DNA from: Erodium maritimum
Lineage: Eukaryota > Streptophyta > Magnoliopsida > Geraniales > Geraniaceae
DNA: 64,000 bases
Reading direction: 5' to 3'
Assembly: GCA_963921825.1 (NCBI GenBank)
Contig: OY997595.1
Span: forward strand, 20,763,228 to 20,827,227
Both the position numbers and the translations under genes were made by a program. Every line of letters starts with the position of its first letter. Positions within the stretch are counted from its first letter, which is position 1. Positions 11,362 through 23,181 of the stretch are shown here, piece by piece. Under the pieces are notes generated by a model. The model was not told where the DNA came from, did no database searches, and saw only the letters and a list, made by a program, of their open reading frames with translations.

Positions 11362-14300
11362 TGTAAGAACCACCCCGTTTTAAAAAGAGTATTAAGTTGC
11401 TTTTGGAACGTTGGGGTAGGTTTTTGAAACAAGTGTGTTTGGGAAAAGAAAAATAAATAAAAAAGAGAAAAGAGAGGGAAAGAAACAGAAATGGATTGGA
11501 CCAAGCTGACTGGGCCAGCCTGGTTTGGGTCGAACCCACACGCATCATCACTTTGGGCCTAAGCCCACGACTCCAACCCTAAGACCACTGTTTCTCTTCT
11601 TCGATAGAACGCGCACAAACATCGAGGACAACCGCCTCTCTTCAGATCCCCTTTCATCCTCGCTCTCTCGCCATCGATCTTCCCTTCTCTCCCTCTCGGT
11701 TTCATCCATCGCCTACCGAGCTTCACGCGTCCCGCTCACGATCTCCAGTCGAATCCTCGTCGTGCCCGGTACAACCGCGACGTCGGGCGACAACTTGAAC
11801 CAGATCTGAACTGTGCCGCCGCCGGAACCCTCACTCGATCCTTCTGTTCCAGAACCGACCCACGCCGTGCCGGTGACAAGGGTTTCAGCACAGGTAATCA
11901 ACGCCTCAGCCTCGTTATCCTTGCCCGATCCTCCTCCCTTCGTTCCAGCCCCGACATCGCATCACCTCACGCCGGCAAGCTCGCTCCTTCGTCAGATCTA
12001 CGACAGAGAAGCGGTGAGTGGTGTGACGGGCTTCATCTCACTCGTCCCGTCCACGATAGAGTCCTGGCACCACCACCGGCCGTCTCTTCCCCCCTCCTCC
12101 GAGCTCATTGCCACCGTCGTCAGGAACCATGAAGCCTGTCTTCGCCGGAGTAGAGGTCGATCTTGCAAGGCTCGCTTCGTCTTCGGCTGGAACCAGACCA
12201 AGCGGGCCTTGGACCGGAATGTTGGAACGGTCCTTAGGACTGGCCTGGTTCACCTGGATCTCGGGTCGGACCCTAGACAGGCCCAAGTCCGACAAACTGG
12301 ATCAGGCCGGGTCCAGGTCAGGTAAGTCTGGAACGGGTCTGGAACGGGTCTGGACCGGGTTTGGGCTGGGATCCGGGTCAAACCGGTTCACAGATTTAAT
12401 TATTTTTTTAAAATCATATTTCTTAATTATTTAATTAATTTAATTTGGACGATTAAAAGACGATTTGTACAATTCAGAGGACCCTTGGACAAATACCGGG
12501 ACTGATTGGACCTTTATCTGTTAAACTCAGATTGGACTTCGCCAAAGAGATTGGACTTCGCCGAGAAGATGAAGACTACTCCGGAACCCGTGTGAAGAAC
12601 GGAGAAGAGGCTAATCGACTTTACAACAGAGTATTATTAGAGGAAGACCGCAAGGTAGGGAAAATATTAATTTCTCGTTTAAATAACTCTTTAGTATGCC
12701 TATTAGGTTAATAAAATCGGAAAGGTCCTAGAATTGCATATAGGATGCGAATAACTAGAATAAATGTCTTTCAATTACTAATAACCGGATGTGTCTAGTA
12801 AGCATGCTTAGGACGTGAATCACTAGTGTAGCTCACTTTCAGTACTTGGGAATTGATTTACTGGTAGATAGGTCGTGATGAGCCCTCGGATTAGTTGTGT
12901 GTTAGCTTCACATGCATGTTTCCTAGTCATTAGGATAATCAAGAGTCTAATGAAACTAGATCGAATGCATGCTTGAATGTTTGAATGTTGAACTTGAATG
13001 CTTGAATCATTGGTTGATTGATTGAGTGCCTAAATGATTGAATGGTTGATCGAGTATGACTGGTTGTGCCAAGGAGGCACGATCAGGTGATCGATTGACC
13101 GGTGGAGAGCAAGTGGTAAGTGATGGTAAGTGTAATTATGGGTATGAATCCCGTGTGGTGTGTATTGATGAATGTGTGTATTTCTATGATTGGTTATGGA
13201 CCCCGCGGGGCATTGCTTGAGTGATCCTACGGGATATTGATTGTGGACCCTGCGGGGCATTGTTTGATAGATCCTGCGGGATAATGGCTAGGGTACCCAC
13301 ACCGTTGAGGAGTCCGGTGTGGAGATGGCTTACGGGAATGATTAATGGTGATTTGGTATGGTACCCACACCGTTGAGGATTCCGGTGTGGGGATGGTTTA
13401 CAGGGATGATTAGTGGTAATCTGGTATAGTACCCACACCATTGAGGATTCCGGTGTGGGGAATGGTTTACCCTGCGGGGCATTGATTATTGGATATACAC
13501 CGTGGAGGATTCCGGTGCAGAGTATTGTTGGACCCTGTGGGGCATTGGTTGTTGGACCTACACTTGGAGGATTTCGGTGTGGGTATTATTGGTCCATACG
13601 GGGCAATTGGATGGTTTTACCCCGCGGGGATTGATTTCTTGTTGTTTCACCCGAGTGTATGCCTCATACGGGAGCATTACCTTGGTTCCCTATGACATAT
13701 GGCCCTTTGAAGACGTTTCCGAGAATCCCGACGATAAGCGCCCTCAGGGGTTGTTGCCGGTAGCCTCGACGTTAAACGTCTTTGTGATGTCATGCGTCTC
13801 CTCTGGACCGAGGGACAATCCGACATGACACAACGAGTATTGTGGATCGGAGGGTGGTGACTTCATGTTCCACGGCATTAATTGAACGCTCTATCCTTTA
13901 TTGATTATTTCAGAAATGCATTAATTCCTTTATTTTCCTATGATTATTGTTGACTCTTTATGATTGTTAAACACTCGTTTTACCCCTGCTTTTCAATGTA
14001 TTCGCAGTTCTTCGTATTTGAGATTAGCACTAGAATTGTGAAGTCCTATTTGTTAAACTAAAAGGGTAACCTGGTTATGCATTTTCCCTACTGAGCGTAA
14101 GCTCACCCCTCCTATCATTGTGGTGTTTCAGCTGTTGAGCGGGAACAGTTTTAGCCGGACTCTCGGAGCAGGGAGTTGTGAGGGTTTAGCTAATTTTAGA
14201 GACGTGCACCTTTTTATGTTGGTTTTCGTACTTATTATTGAGCTGTGACTCTCACACTTTGAAGTTTTTATATCATTTGGAAACTTTATTTGTTTTATTA

Positions 14301-14367
14301 TCCTTGTTTTACTGTAAATCTTTAGTCACGTCTCGAGTCCGGGAAAAATCGGATTTGGGGTGTGACA
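11362..14367 (+). mobile_element. 3' LTR of the plus-strand Tekay/Del-like element
   Basis: Begins TGTAAGAACC right after the PPT and ends GGGTGTGACA, 3006 bp. The first third is GC- and CT-rich like a plant promoter and leader. The donor-like CCGCAAG^GTAGGGAAA is at 12654/12655 and the acceptor-like TTTCAG^C at 14131/14132, 1477 bp apart. Between them lie short TTGAATGATTGA-type repeats (12960-13050) and the CCACACCGTTGAGGATTCCGG repeats (13290-13580). The palindrome GAGCGTAAGCTC lies just upstream of the acceptor. The 5-bp duplication cannot be checked because the 5' LTR start is out of view. Confidence 0.85.
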
Positions 14368-15884
14368 TTTGATCTCGGGATGACAGATCGTTCTTGTGGC
14401 ATTTGGCCCAATTGAGGGGTTACGAACGTCCCATCCGTGGTTTAAGGGGTGGAGGATGAGGGACTTGGTTGCGGTGGGGGTCAACGTTAGTTTCCTCCAA
14501 CGAGGCGTGTCAAGAAGGCTCCGGGCTCGACGTGGTGTGGGATGAGGAGGTGTTTGGATGGCCGGTCATCAGTGGTGACGGACTTTACTGAACATCAAGA
14601 CGCCGTTGGTCGCGGCTACATAGGGGGTTCTTGGGTGGGCAAGACAACGACGATAAAAACAGCGGGGGACAGAGTGGAAGCAACGGGAGTAGTCGGTCGG
14701 TGCTTCTATCCATAATTGTTTCTTTTTTTACTGAAGAGGGTACAGGTACCGTAGGGACCTTGTTCTCAGTCGGCGATAGACCGTATCTGTTTGCTGTAAG
14801 TGCTTAGATGATTTCTGATCCGATGTGAATCCTGAGCATTGACTCAGAGGGACCAGCGGAGTTCAATGGGCGGTAAATTCAATTGGCGAGGGGCGTGGCA
14901 CACCCTCGCCTCGATCAATGAGGACTTCGAGGTCCAGTAGGGGGTATGTTTGTTATACCGCCTTACTGGACGTAGGGTGGCATCGGTTCCACCAAGCATC
15001 CGCGCGGCATTCTCCTACCAGATCGGGAACCAACAAATTTACGTTTTTAAAGGCCCTCATTATCATCAAACGGGGGACAACGTCAGTTGGTTTATTGGGA
15101 TGATGCATAGTCCAATTGAGCCATTCTAGTCCCTAGTTACAAGACTGTCCAGACCGACACTCTCAAGCTTCAAAATTTGTTTTGGTGGTCTCGACCGCCA
15201 AGGCATTATTCTCCTAGAGCTCATTCTAGAGTATCGGTCTTAATCTTTCGGAAAGGGGTCCGCTCTGTTCTAACTTTCCGTTTAAGATTCGACGTATCGA
15301 TTTCTTCAGACGTTATTGCAGTATCACTTTCCAGACAGTCTATTGAAGTATTTCGGTCAATAAGCTTTTAATTTAATGTCTGTTTCCTTCGCCCTATCAT
15401 GTTAAGACTTGTTTATCTTGGTGTTATTTCCTCTTATGACTTTTAACATATAGCTTTGTATTCCTCGAAAAAAATTATTATTTATTTATTTTATACATAA
15501 ATAATTAAATAAACAAATAATTCTAAATCGATTAATCTTTAGACGTCCTTTTCGTTTGACTCATGTTTAGCATTTTATACAACTGTGATATTTAAAATAC
15601 TCCATCAAAATGGAAGACACAACAAAAGTGACGAAAATCTCACATTTCCGATGTCTCCCAATTGCGCAAAAAGACTACAACTCGGCTCCACCCATGCATA
15701 ACCTAAGCTACTTGAATCAATGTTCACTTTTTCTAAAATGTGGTTTTCTTCTTTATAACATTGAGAAAAAAAATGTCTTTGTATAAAATTTCATTTTAAA
15801 ATGAATTACAAAACAAGCTTATGATAATTTTCTATGATTAAAAAAGAAATAATTACATCTCAATGTTCTAAAACTTTACTATTA
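14368..15884. other. No gene seen
   Basis: I find no protein, RNA gene or element end here with confidence. 14400-15400 has mixed composition and only short frames; 15440-15880 is AT-rich. An AT-rich imperfect hairpin (ATTATTTATTTATT ... AATAAACAAATAAT) sits at about 15475-15522. Confidence 0.5.
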
Positions 15885-16824
15885 CATTTTTTTTTGAAGG
15901 AAATATCATTACAATCAAGGCATTACATAGAAACTAAACTGAAGCGCTGCATCCATTGATTGTTTTTGGAATCTCCACAGACTATTAATGCGATGATTGC
16001 TCTCACCTATATGGTTTACCATCCCCGAATCGAATACAGACTCATAAAACAAAATTACGACATAGCGCCTACACATCCAACCAAACAACCTATAACAGTG
16101 TAAAGAAACTAGGTGGTAACCAAAATCTCTGATGGGCCCTGAGTGATGCGAATTAGTCCGAGACCGTAAATGGAGGCAGATTGAGTACTCCGGAGCTCTT
16201 GGCTTGAACCACAAACAGATAACTGCGAAGGAAGCATGGAAAGGATCACTACACAGGCGACTCTTATGCTCGGCGGACACGGGATATCCTCGATAATGAG
16301 AATCAGCCACGCACGGCAACTGAGGTGGCAGCCATAGCTGCCGGATTTCCACCTAGAAGGGGCGATGGCGACAAAAACCCGACAGGGGCACCTACAAATA
16401 TAAAAAAAATACAAATACAAGTAAAACCACGGTGAAAAGCCGCCACAACCCTGTTGGAGATCTACCGGCGCAGATCTGGCTGAAGAAACGTCGGATCAGC
16501 TGGCCAAGTACGATGAGACACAGGACCACTATGGCGGATCTGCCCGGCGCAAGGGGGAGGTCCGCGTCAATGGGCGACAGAAACGCCGTCACGGTGGCCG
16601 GAGAAGGATGGCAGTCCGATCACGACGAGAGGGTCCGGCTGACCAGCCTCGCCTTTGGACAAGGAGACGGAGTCACAGGCAGGGGGGTAGAGCCATGACC
16701 GTCCTGATGAAGTTGCGAGGTGGAGCAGAGCTAGAGATCCGTTCACACCGGTAGAAGGAGCTCACGACTGTCGGCATCTCGCCGGCAAGAGGACCACGAA
16801 AAGGAGGAAATCGATCGGGGTAGA
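15885..16824 (-). mobile_element. 3' part of a retroposon with poly(A), split by a solo LTR
   Basis: Read on the minus strand, the sequence ends ...GTAATGATATTTCCTTC followed by an A-run (T-run at about 15886-15895), like a non-LTR retroposon tail. Its upstream continuation lies beyond the solo LTR, at 19489 to about 19750, where a GC-rich promoter/leader-like stretch reads toward the LTR. I see no reverse-transcriptase domain and cannot assign the open frames (for example 15915-16352). It could be a LINE-derived or gene-derived retrocopy. Confidence 0.35.
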
Positions 16825-19488
16825 TGTCACGCCCCAAATCCGGTTCTTGCCCGGACTCGAGGCATGACTAGTAAAACATGAATAAAAGAGATAACAATTC
16901 ACAAAAAGTTCCAGAAACTCCAATAAATAACTCGAATCCACCAAATGTAGTTTAAAACGTAAATAACCCTCTAGGGGTGTAATAATAATTCTCTACAAAA
17001 CTATTCCGAACAAAAATAGAATAAACGAAGTCGCTATGGACACCCACACCGAGAGCTCCCGAGCCTCTACTCCTCAATCAAGCCTGTAAACACAACAGTA
17101 AAATCACAGGGGTGAGCTTGCGCTCAGTAGAGAAAACCCATAACTAGGTGGACCTTAAACTCAAAATAAGTCAACAGCAAATCAATAATATAGATCTTAA
17201 CGAACACGGATAATAGATAACTCAGTTCAATGCCGTGGCACATGAAGTCTCCACCCTCCGATCCACAAATGATGTGTCCTCTCGGATTTTCCCTCAAATC
17301 CAGAGGAGACGCATAACATTGAGGCGACCGGAAACAACCCTTCGGGGCGCTTATCATCGGGATTCTCAGAAACGTCCCCAAAGGATTTTATGTCCTCGGG
17401 AACCAAGGTATTACTCCCATAGGAAGCATACACTTGGGCAATTCACTAAATAACCGTTATATCATCCCACACCGGACTCCTCAACGGTGTAGGCACTAAA
17501 CCGTATCAACAATAATCACTATCTCACCCTACACCGGACTCCTCAACGGTGTAGGTACCATACCATCTCAACCATAATCAGATAACAACTTGGTAACGCA
17601 CTCAACCGAAACACGACGCAATCCAAACCAACCACCACCAATCCACTAACACACATAGCTCACACATCACCGATTCACCATAGCACACAGCACACGAATC
17701 ACTAAGTCATATCACACCAATCACACAATCCCAACTTACCGTTCACTTACCAGTTTCGAATCACCGGGGCATCGATCACCTGATTGCACCGCTCGGTACA
17801 ACCAGTCATACTCGATGCTCCAAATAACAATTTAAGTGAATCAAGTAATCATTCGAATACAATCAACGAGCAAGTACGAGTGTAATCAACTAATCATATA
17901 AGCCTTCAAAAGAGCATTCACACATGCAATTCAACTAGTTCCGTTAGACTCTTTAGCCTATCCACTAAGCAACCAACAACCAAGCATGTGATCCTAACAC
18001 GCAACTAATCCGAGGGCTTTGCCAAGGCTCCTCTACCAGACAATCAAATCCCAAGTATTGAAAGCGAATTATACTAGTGATTGGCATCCTAATCGGTCAC
18101 CACTAGACACTTCCGGTTATTAGTAAGAGAAAGACGATTATGCTAGTCATTCGCATCCTATAGGCATTTCTAGGACCTTTCCAATTTTATTAACCTAGCA
18201 TGCATACTAAGCATCATAAACGAGAGGTTAAGGCTTTCCCTACCTCAAGGTCCTCCTCTTCAACACTTTGATGAAGCCCGGTGAGCACCACTCGCTCTTC
18301 ACTCGGGTCCCGGCGTGATCCTTGCTCCTCTAGCTCGATCCCCAAAGTCTTGGACACAAAGAAACGCTAATTAGGCTCCACTTAAACAGCAAGAAAGACC
18401 CCCAAAACCCTTCCAAAGTTCAGCTCAAAACCAAGATGCAAAACCCTCAAGAAACCCTCACCCTGGTCTGCCACGGACCTGGTCACGGATCCGTGAGGCT
18501 AACCATCACGGTTACCATCACGGAGCCGTGACGAGTGCCGTCACGGACTCCCTCACGGAGCCGTGACGCCGCCCGTCACGGGATCCGTCACGGATCCGTG
18601 GCGCACCAGGGCAGTTTCGCCCTTCTTCAACCTCCAGCTCCTTTTCTCCGAAAAACCACCTTCAAACCCAGAATTTTACCCCTTCCAACTCCCAAAACAG
18701 TCCAAATCCTTCAATACCCCTCTACCCATGGTAGGAATCAACACACAAACAAGTTTCCAATGATTCATCAAATCAAACCCAAATCAAAAGCTCCAACAAA
18801 CCAATGATTTCTCAACAAAAATCCAACAAAGCTTCTCATCAACAACATCTCCCACCATTTCTACTCAAACCCAACAACATCTAGCAATTTTCACCCAAAA
18901 CCCATGAAAATAGATGAAGAGAAATGAGGATTAGAGAGTTCCATTACCTCTAGAATGTTGAGATGAAGAAGATGCTAGTGATTTTGAGGAGGGATGGCTA
19001 GAGGAAGACTTCAAGTGGCCTCTTCTTCCTTGATTTTTCTTCAAAGCTCCATGGGAGATCTTCTCCCTTGCTCCTCCTCTAAATGTCGGCTACACCAATG
19101 TAAAAATGAATTGATTTTGCTTCTCCAATCCAATATAATACCTAGATGTAGCAAAGACCTAAAAGCCCTTGAGCTAGATTCCCTTGTAGTAGCTTTTGGG
19201 AGGGTAAAAGGGACTATGACTATCCCTTTTTCTCTCTTTCAACCAAAAGAAGACAAGTGTCCACCTAGGTCATTTAATTTTCCAAAATAATTTCCAGCAC
19301 TTTAAAAATAAAGCTTTTAGTCGATAAAAAGTCTCATTTTGACCAAAATTGACTTTATCCAATATTATACTCAAACGAAAGGGATTTCTCCCCTGAAGCC
19401 AATCGTGATAATGGCTAATTCGTTTGGGTTCCGGAAAAGTCTCGAGTGACTTCTTGAGTCATCGGTTCGACCGGAAGTGGGTCTTACA
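16825..19488 (-). mobile_element. Solo LTR, family A
   Basis: On the minus strand it begins TGTAAGACCCACTTCC and ends GGGGCGTGACA, 2664 bp, with no PBS or PPT alongside. The flanking pentamers are GTAGA (16820-16824) and GCAGA (19489-19493), a duplication with one mismatch. Donor-like GAG^GTAGGGAAAG (18243/18244) and acceptor-like TTTACAG^GC (17083/17084) are 1160 bp apart. The palindrome near the acceptor reads GAGCGCAAGCTC. Confidence 0.85.
18481..18603. repeat. Cluster of TCACGGANCCGTGA palindromes in the LTR
   Basis: Short palindromes of the form (T)CACGGA(T/G)CCGTG(A), some perfect (CACGGATCCGTG), recur about six to eight times in 120 bp. The same kind of cluster is at about 26596-26694 in the solo LTR at 24904. 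Each copy could form a small hairpin in DNA or RNA. Confidence 0.75.
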
Positions 19489-19760
19489 GCAGATCTGGGG
19501 CTTGACTTCGGCCAGGGGAGGAAGACCGGAGTAGATCTGGCGGAGGCTTCCAAACGTGGCTCGGGGAACACGCTGGAGACACCTCGTCGGGGCACATCTC
19601 TCGGGAAGGCAGCGACAGCACCACGGCCACGGGGGGAGGAGAAGAGAAAGAAAAAAAAAGGGAAATAGGGCCGAGCTAGAAAGAGAGGAAGTAAGGGACG
19701 TTCGCCGACAGCTCATGTGGCCAGGACCACTATAGCCGCGGCAGCAAGCAAAACTGGCGA
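19489..19760 (-). mobile_element. 5' part of the retroposon split by the solo LTR
   Basis: GC-rich sequence with CT-rich stretches on the minus strand, contiguous with 16824 before the LTR inserted, as shown by the near-perfect 5-bp duplication. It has the look of a plant promoter/leader. The 85-residue frame at 19459-19716 runs over the LTR boundary and is not credible as a gene. Confidence 0.3.
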
Positions 19761-19774
19761 GGGAGAGGCTTGCA

Positions 19775-19975
19775 TCCTTAACATTTTTTGTTTCATCTTG
19801 CTAGCATGGAGTCTTATTTGTCTCAATTTAGCATCCGACGTTAACTGTTCATTCATTTTACCATCCAAGACAATTAAAAAGTTCATAATACTCCCCACTA
19901 ATAGTCAAATTTTCATTGAACTTCCAGAACTTAAAGATAGTGAAATGATAATAATACCTTTCATTACCTTTTAAA
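19775..19975. repeat. Degenerate relative of the Mutator-like TIR
   Basis: The order GTTAACT ... CCATCCAA ... CATAATACTC ... ACTAATAGTCAAATTTTCA ... CCAGAACTTAAA ... GTGAAATGA follows the same series of words as the TIR at 50980-51110 of the Mutator-like element, with roughly two bases in three conserved by eye. Only one arm is recognisable, so this is probably a decayed terminal fragment. Confidence 0.35.
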
Positions 19976-20049
19976 TTTAAAAAAATATATCATTAGCATA
20001 ATTTATTTTTATTAATTATAATCTTAATTATTTTATTATTTTTATCTTA

Positions 20050-20480
20050 ATTAATACTAATGCAGAATTTGGCTTGGCCAACGGATGTCGCATATGTGGC
20101 TAAAGTGAGGGTACTTTAGCCACGGTTGCGACATCTGTGGGTAAAGTGAGGACTTTCCCAACGAATATACTATACGCGTTACAAGTAATTTGTATCCGTG
20201 GGTAAAGTTTAGTACCTTACCAATGGATCCTATCTGTGGGTAAGGATTAATACTTTTCCAAGGGATTATATCATTTGCTAAGGTGTAATACTTCACCAAT
20301 GTATCAAATCCGTCATGCAGGCTCAATCCGTGGCTAAAGTAAACACCTACTGACAAACATAATGGTCCATTGGTCAAAATCTTCGTCAACGAGACTAGGC
20401 CGACGGATCTTGGCTGACGAATATGCACACTTAGACAATAAATGGAATCGTCTGCCAACTACTTATCAACAGTAGTGCAA
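20050..20480 (-). mobile_element. CACTA (En/Spm)-like terminal region
   Basis: About six degenerate direct copies of (C)CGTGGGTAAAGTNNAGTAC lie at irregular 35-65 bp spacing, and the block ends on the minus strand with GCACTACTGTTGATAAG. CACTA elements have a CACTA terminus followed by arrays of exactly this kind of subterminal repeat, often with a CCGTCGGCTAAAG-like core. No transposase or second end was found, so it is a fragment or a non-autonomous copy. Confidence 0.45.
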
Positions 20481-20847
20481 TTATATATAAATCATATTTT
20501 AAAAACTTTTCACAATTATCTCATCATAGCTGTATTTGACTACAGGATTGATAAATTCTAAGCGCAACATGTGTGTATAGGGTAAATATAGTCAAAAGAG
20601 ATAAACATATAATCCATTAGTAAGACTTTCATAAACATCACGAATGAAGAAGTATTGTACTACACATAACAGAGATGAATAAAACAAGCATTTCGTATAA
20701 TCTCGGTGAAGGGAGAGACCCGTTTCATTTACATGCGTGCAATTACACCATCTACAATAATTCTCTACCATGGGAATCCAACAAAAAATGATGATAAGGA
20801 GCACTCAACTAACTATATGAAATATGTGTCGTCCGTATGTTTCGTGA

Positions 20848-21140
20848 TCATGAATCATGAAAGCTAGAAGTGAGATGGGTGAAAGTGTCTTCTCCGCAAG
20901 GAATGGTGAGACCACCCATGGGCTGATCGAATCCGAACTCTTCCCCTACTCTGCTTAGTAAGTATTAAAACAACGGGTTGCTAAAGTATGACAATGGAAC
21001 CACAAACCGTTTCTTCTGAGTTTCTCCTACGTAGAAATGTGGCCTTTCGGAACAATATCCAACTGATTTTTCGACCGAAGAGAGTGAATTTTGAGGATTT
21101 GTTTGGCTCCAAGAATCATGGATGGAAACCTTAAACCCAT
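20848..21140 (-). pseudogene. SAUR pseudogene
   Basis: The minus strand opens with [17 protein letters not shown], almost the same as the intact SAUR at 34731. It breaks inside the signature GHVAVYVGE, where a few bases are lost and the frame shifts. In the new frame [16 protein letters not shown] continues to an in-frame TAA at the glutamine of PLFQDLL. GEEFGF and [10 protein letters not shown] are still readable to the TGA at 20848. A TATA-like element on the minus strand (21209-21216) and the upstream segment GATTCCAACTTGCT are shared with the intact paralogue, pointing to duplication of promoter and gene together. SAUR genes have no introns, so these are disabling changes, not intron boundaries. 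Confidence 0.85.
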
Positions 21141-21208
21141 TATTGATGTTTTTGAGAATTTGTACGTCTATTATATAGTGCGACTTGTATAAGGGGATCC
21201 TGTTTGAG

Positions 21209-21216
21209 TATTTATA
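21209..21216 (-). promoter_or_regulatory. TATA box of the SAUR pseudogene
   Basis: TATAAATA on the minus strand, about 70 bases upstream of the ATG at 21140; the intact paralogue has the same spacing at 35092-35099. Confidence 0.55.
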
Positions 21217-21520
21217 GAGGGGATGCGGAAAGAGGTTGGAACTTGGTAGATTCCAACTTGCTATAGTGTGATCTGTGGACATTAATTTTAGTGATCTCAT
21301 CAGTTGGGTCTCACATGGCTTCCTCATTTTGCTCTGTCCTTCTCGCATATATTTATTTATGCACCTATTTTATTTTGTTTTATTGGGAGTCGGAATGCCA
21401 CCTTCAAGTTTAACTTTCAAAAAGTTTGTACACAGACAAAATGTCTTGTACATACAACTGATCAAAGAAAATTAATAAAAAAAAAACAATTATCATCTCA
21501 ATTGTTACTGTTTTAAAACG

Positions 21521-23181
21521 AAAGGAACGAAGTTTTTTTTTTTGATCGGCAAAGCATATTTAGATTAAAAACCTCTTTCGAGATGAAAAAGGAGATTGAT
21601 ACAAGGAGTCTATACCTTGTAAAAGGATCAATCCAACTAATCAAGGCAAGATCAAAATACAACAATGCATAAATTCACCAAACTAATGAAATGAGCTTAG
21701 AACTAAAAAGTAATTGCATAGAAAAAAGAAAGGAAGAGAAGATGAATGTAGAGGAAGGAGATGGAAGTAGGAATTGAAGATGTTGAACTGGATAAGGAAT
21801 TAAGGGCTTCACAAACCAGTGGAAGTGAAGAGGAAGGAAACTTGCAACACAAGTCTAGCCGATGGGGGGAGAATTTGAATTCAAAATGTTACTTGCGGCT
21901 TACTTCACCCAATCTGGATCGTGAAACTTGCGGATTACTTCTCCCAAAATGTGTCAATAGCAAATGGAACCTGTGAAGGCAATAAACCAGCAAAAGAACA
22001 ACATACTTCAGTGATCTTTGTAGTTCAAACAAACTTCAGTGATCTTTGTAGTTCAACCAAAGAGTAAGAAGAGGACCAAACCAGGTATCAAACCAGCAAA
22101 GTAGAGCCAAAGGAACCAAATAAAGGAGGCAGGGAGCCTAAGGACCAAAAAGAGCAGAACAGGACAGAACACTCAACCTAGGAACTGATCTACCCACACA
22201 CCAGAAGGAAAAGGAGAACCAAACAGGAAGCCCCCACACACAACAGAAACCAAGAGTAAAAACCTTACCAAACTCACCACAGTACCCATACCCTCCCAAA
22301 ACCCAATCCCAACCCAATAACCCCAGGTAAAAGTTCAGTCAAGGGCTACCCCAATTCTCAGCCTTGTAGCTGAGGGGAGCTATTAACTGAAAGAGGCCAG
22401 CCTAAGAAGATAAACTGGCAAGGCACTTAGAAGGATCAGCTAGCCAAGAGTTGAAGCTGAAAGAATGACCAGAAGCTTTAAATTTGGGTCATTCCCAAGA
22501 GAAGGCTTGGTTTACAATCTTCTGAAAAATTGAAGCAGCATCCAATCTTTCATTTTCAAACACAAGATGATTCCTAGCTAGCCAAATTTGCCAACAGCTA
22601 ATATGAATGATATTTCCCCAAGAGGGCTTGAATTTGTGAATGACTAAGGAGTTCCAAGATGTAAATAGATTTTTGATGTTGCTTGGGATGATCACAGAAA
22701 TCCCCCACCAGTTGAAAATAAGCCCCCAAACTTCCCAAGCTTTTTTACAGTGCAACAAAACATGTGAAGCATCTTCCAAGTCATTGCAGCAGACAGGACA
22801 TATAATACCTTGTAAGGATAACTCTAATCCTCTTGAATCAAGAAAGCATTTAGTTGGGATGGCTTCAAGACAAGCTAGCCAATTGAAGGCAGAAATTTTG
22901 GGAGGAACACCTGTTTTCCAGACTGTTTTGGACCAAGGAGCAGTTAGAGAGGGAGCAGAGGAGGTAGTGTCCAAGAGGGCATATAGCTTTCTAACTGTAA
23001 AACCCTTGTCATCTCTACTCCAAACTAACAAATCCTTTTGCAGTGTCAATTCCACTCCAGCAAGTATTAGTTGTAATGTTTGCCAATCTGATTCTGATCT
23101 GCCCCTTGGAGTATTTCTGAAAGAGAGATCCCACTCTCCACTACAATATGCTTCAGAAATAAGGATAAAGGAACGAAGTTT
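21521..23181 (-). mobile_element. 5'-truncated L1-type LINE with 15-bp TSD
   Basis: A perfect 15-base direct repeat, AAAGGAACGAAGTTT, lies at 21521-21535 and 23167-23181. On the minus strand the insert ends in an A-run next to the first copy, as expected for target-primed reverse transcription. Only the last part of ORF2 and about 950 bases of 3' sequence are present, so reverse transcription stopped early. It is related to the full-length LINE at 52521-59775. Confidence 0.9.
22489..23055 (-). pseudogene. LINE ORF2 C-terminal fragment (zf-RVT domain)
   Basis: This 188-residue frame covers the zinc-binding region found after reverse transcriptase in plant LINE ORF2 (zf-RVT). Visible are PWSKTVWKTGVPPKISAFNW, then CPVC, LEDASHVLLHC and AWEVWG, then a tryptophan-rich tail (WQIWLARNHLVFE). 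The arrangement is very close to residues 130-260 of the frame at 53254-54153. Reverse transcriptase and endonuclease are missing because of 5' truncation, so it cannot work alone. The frame is open, which suggests a fairly recent insertion. Confidence 0.85.

Noticed and set aside
11525-12434. Frames of 94, 170 and 108 residues on the plus strand
   Set aside because: Same GC-rich LTR segment as in other copies, with different breaks in each copy, so not conserved as protein.
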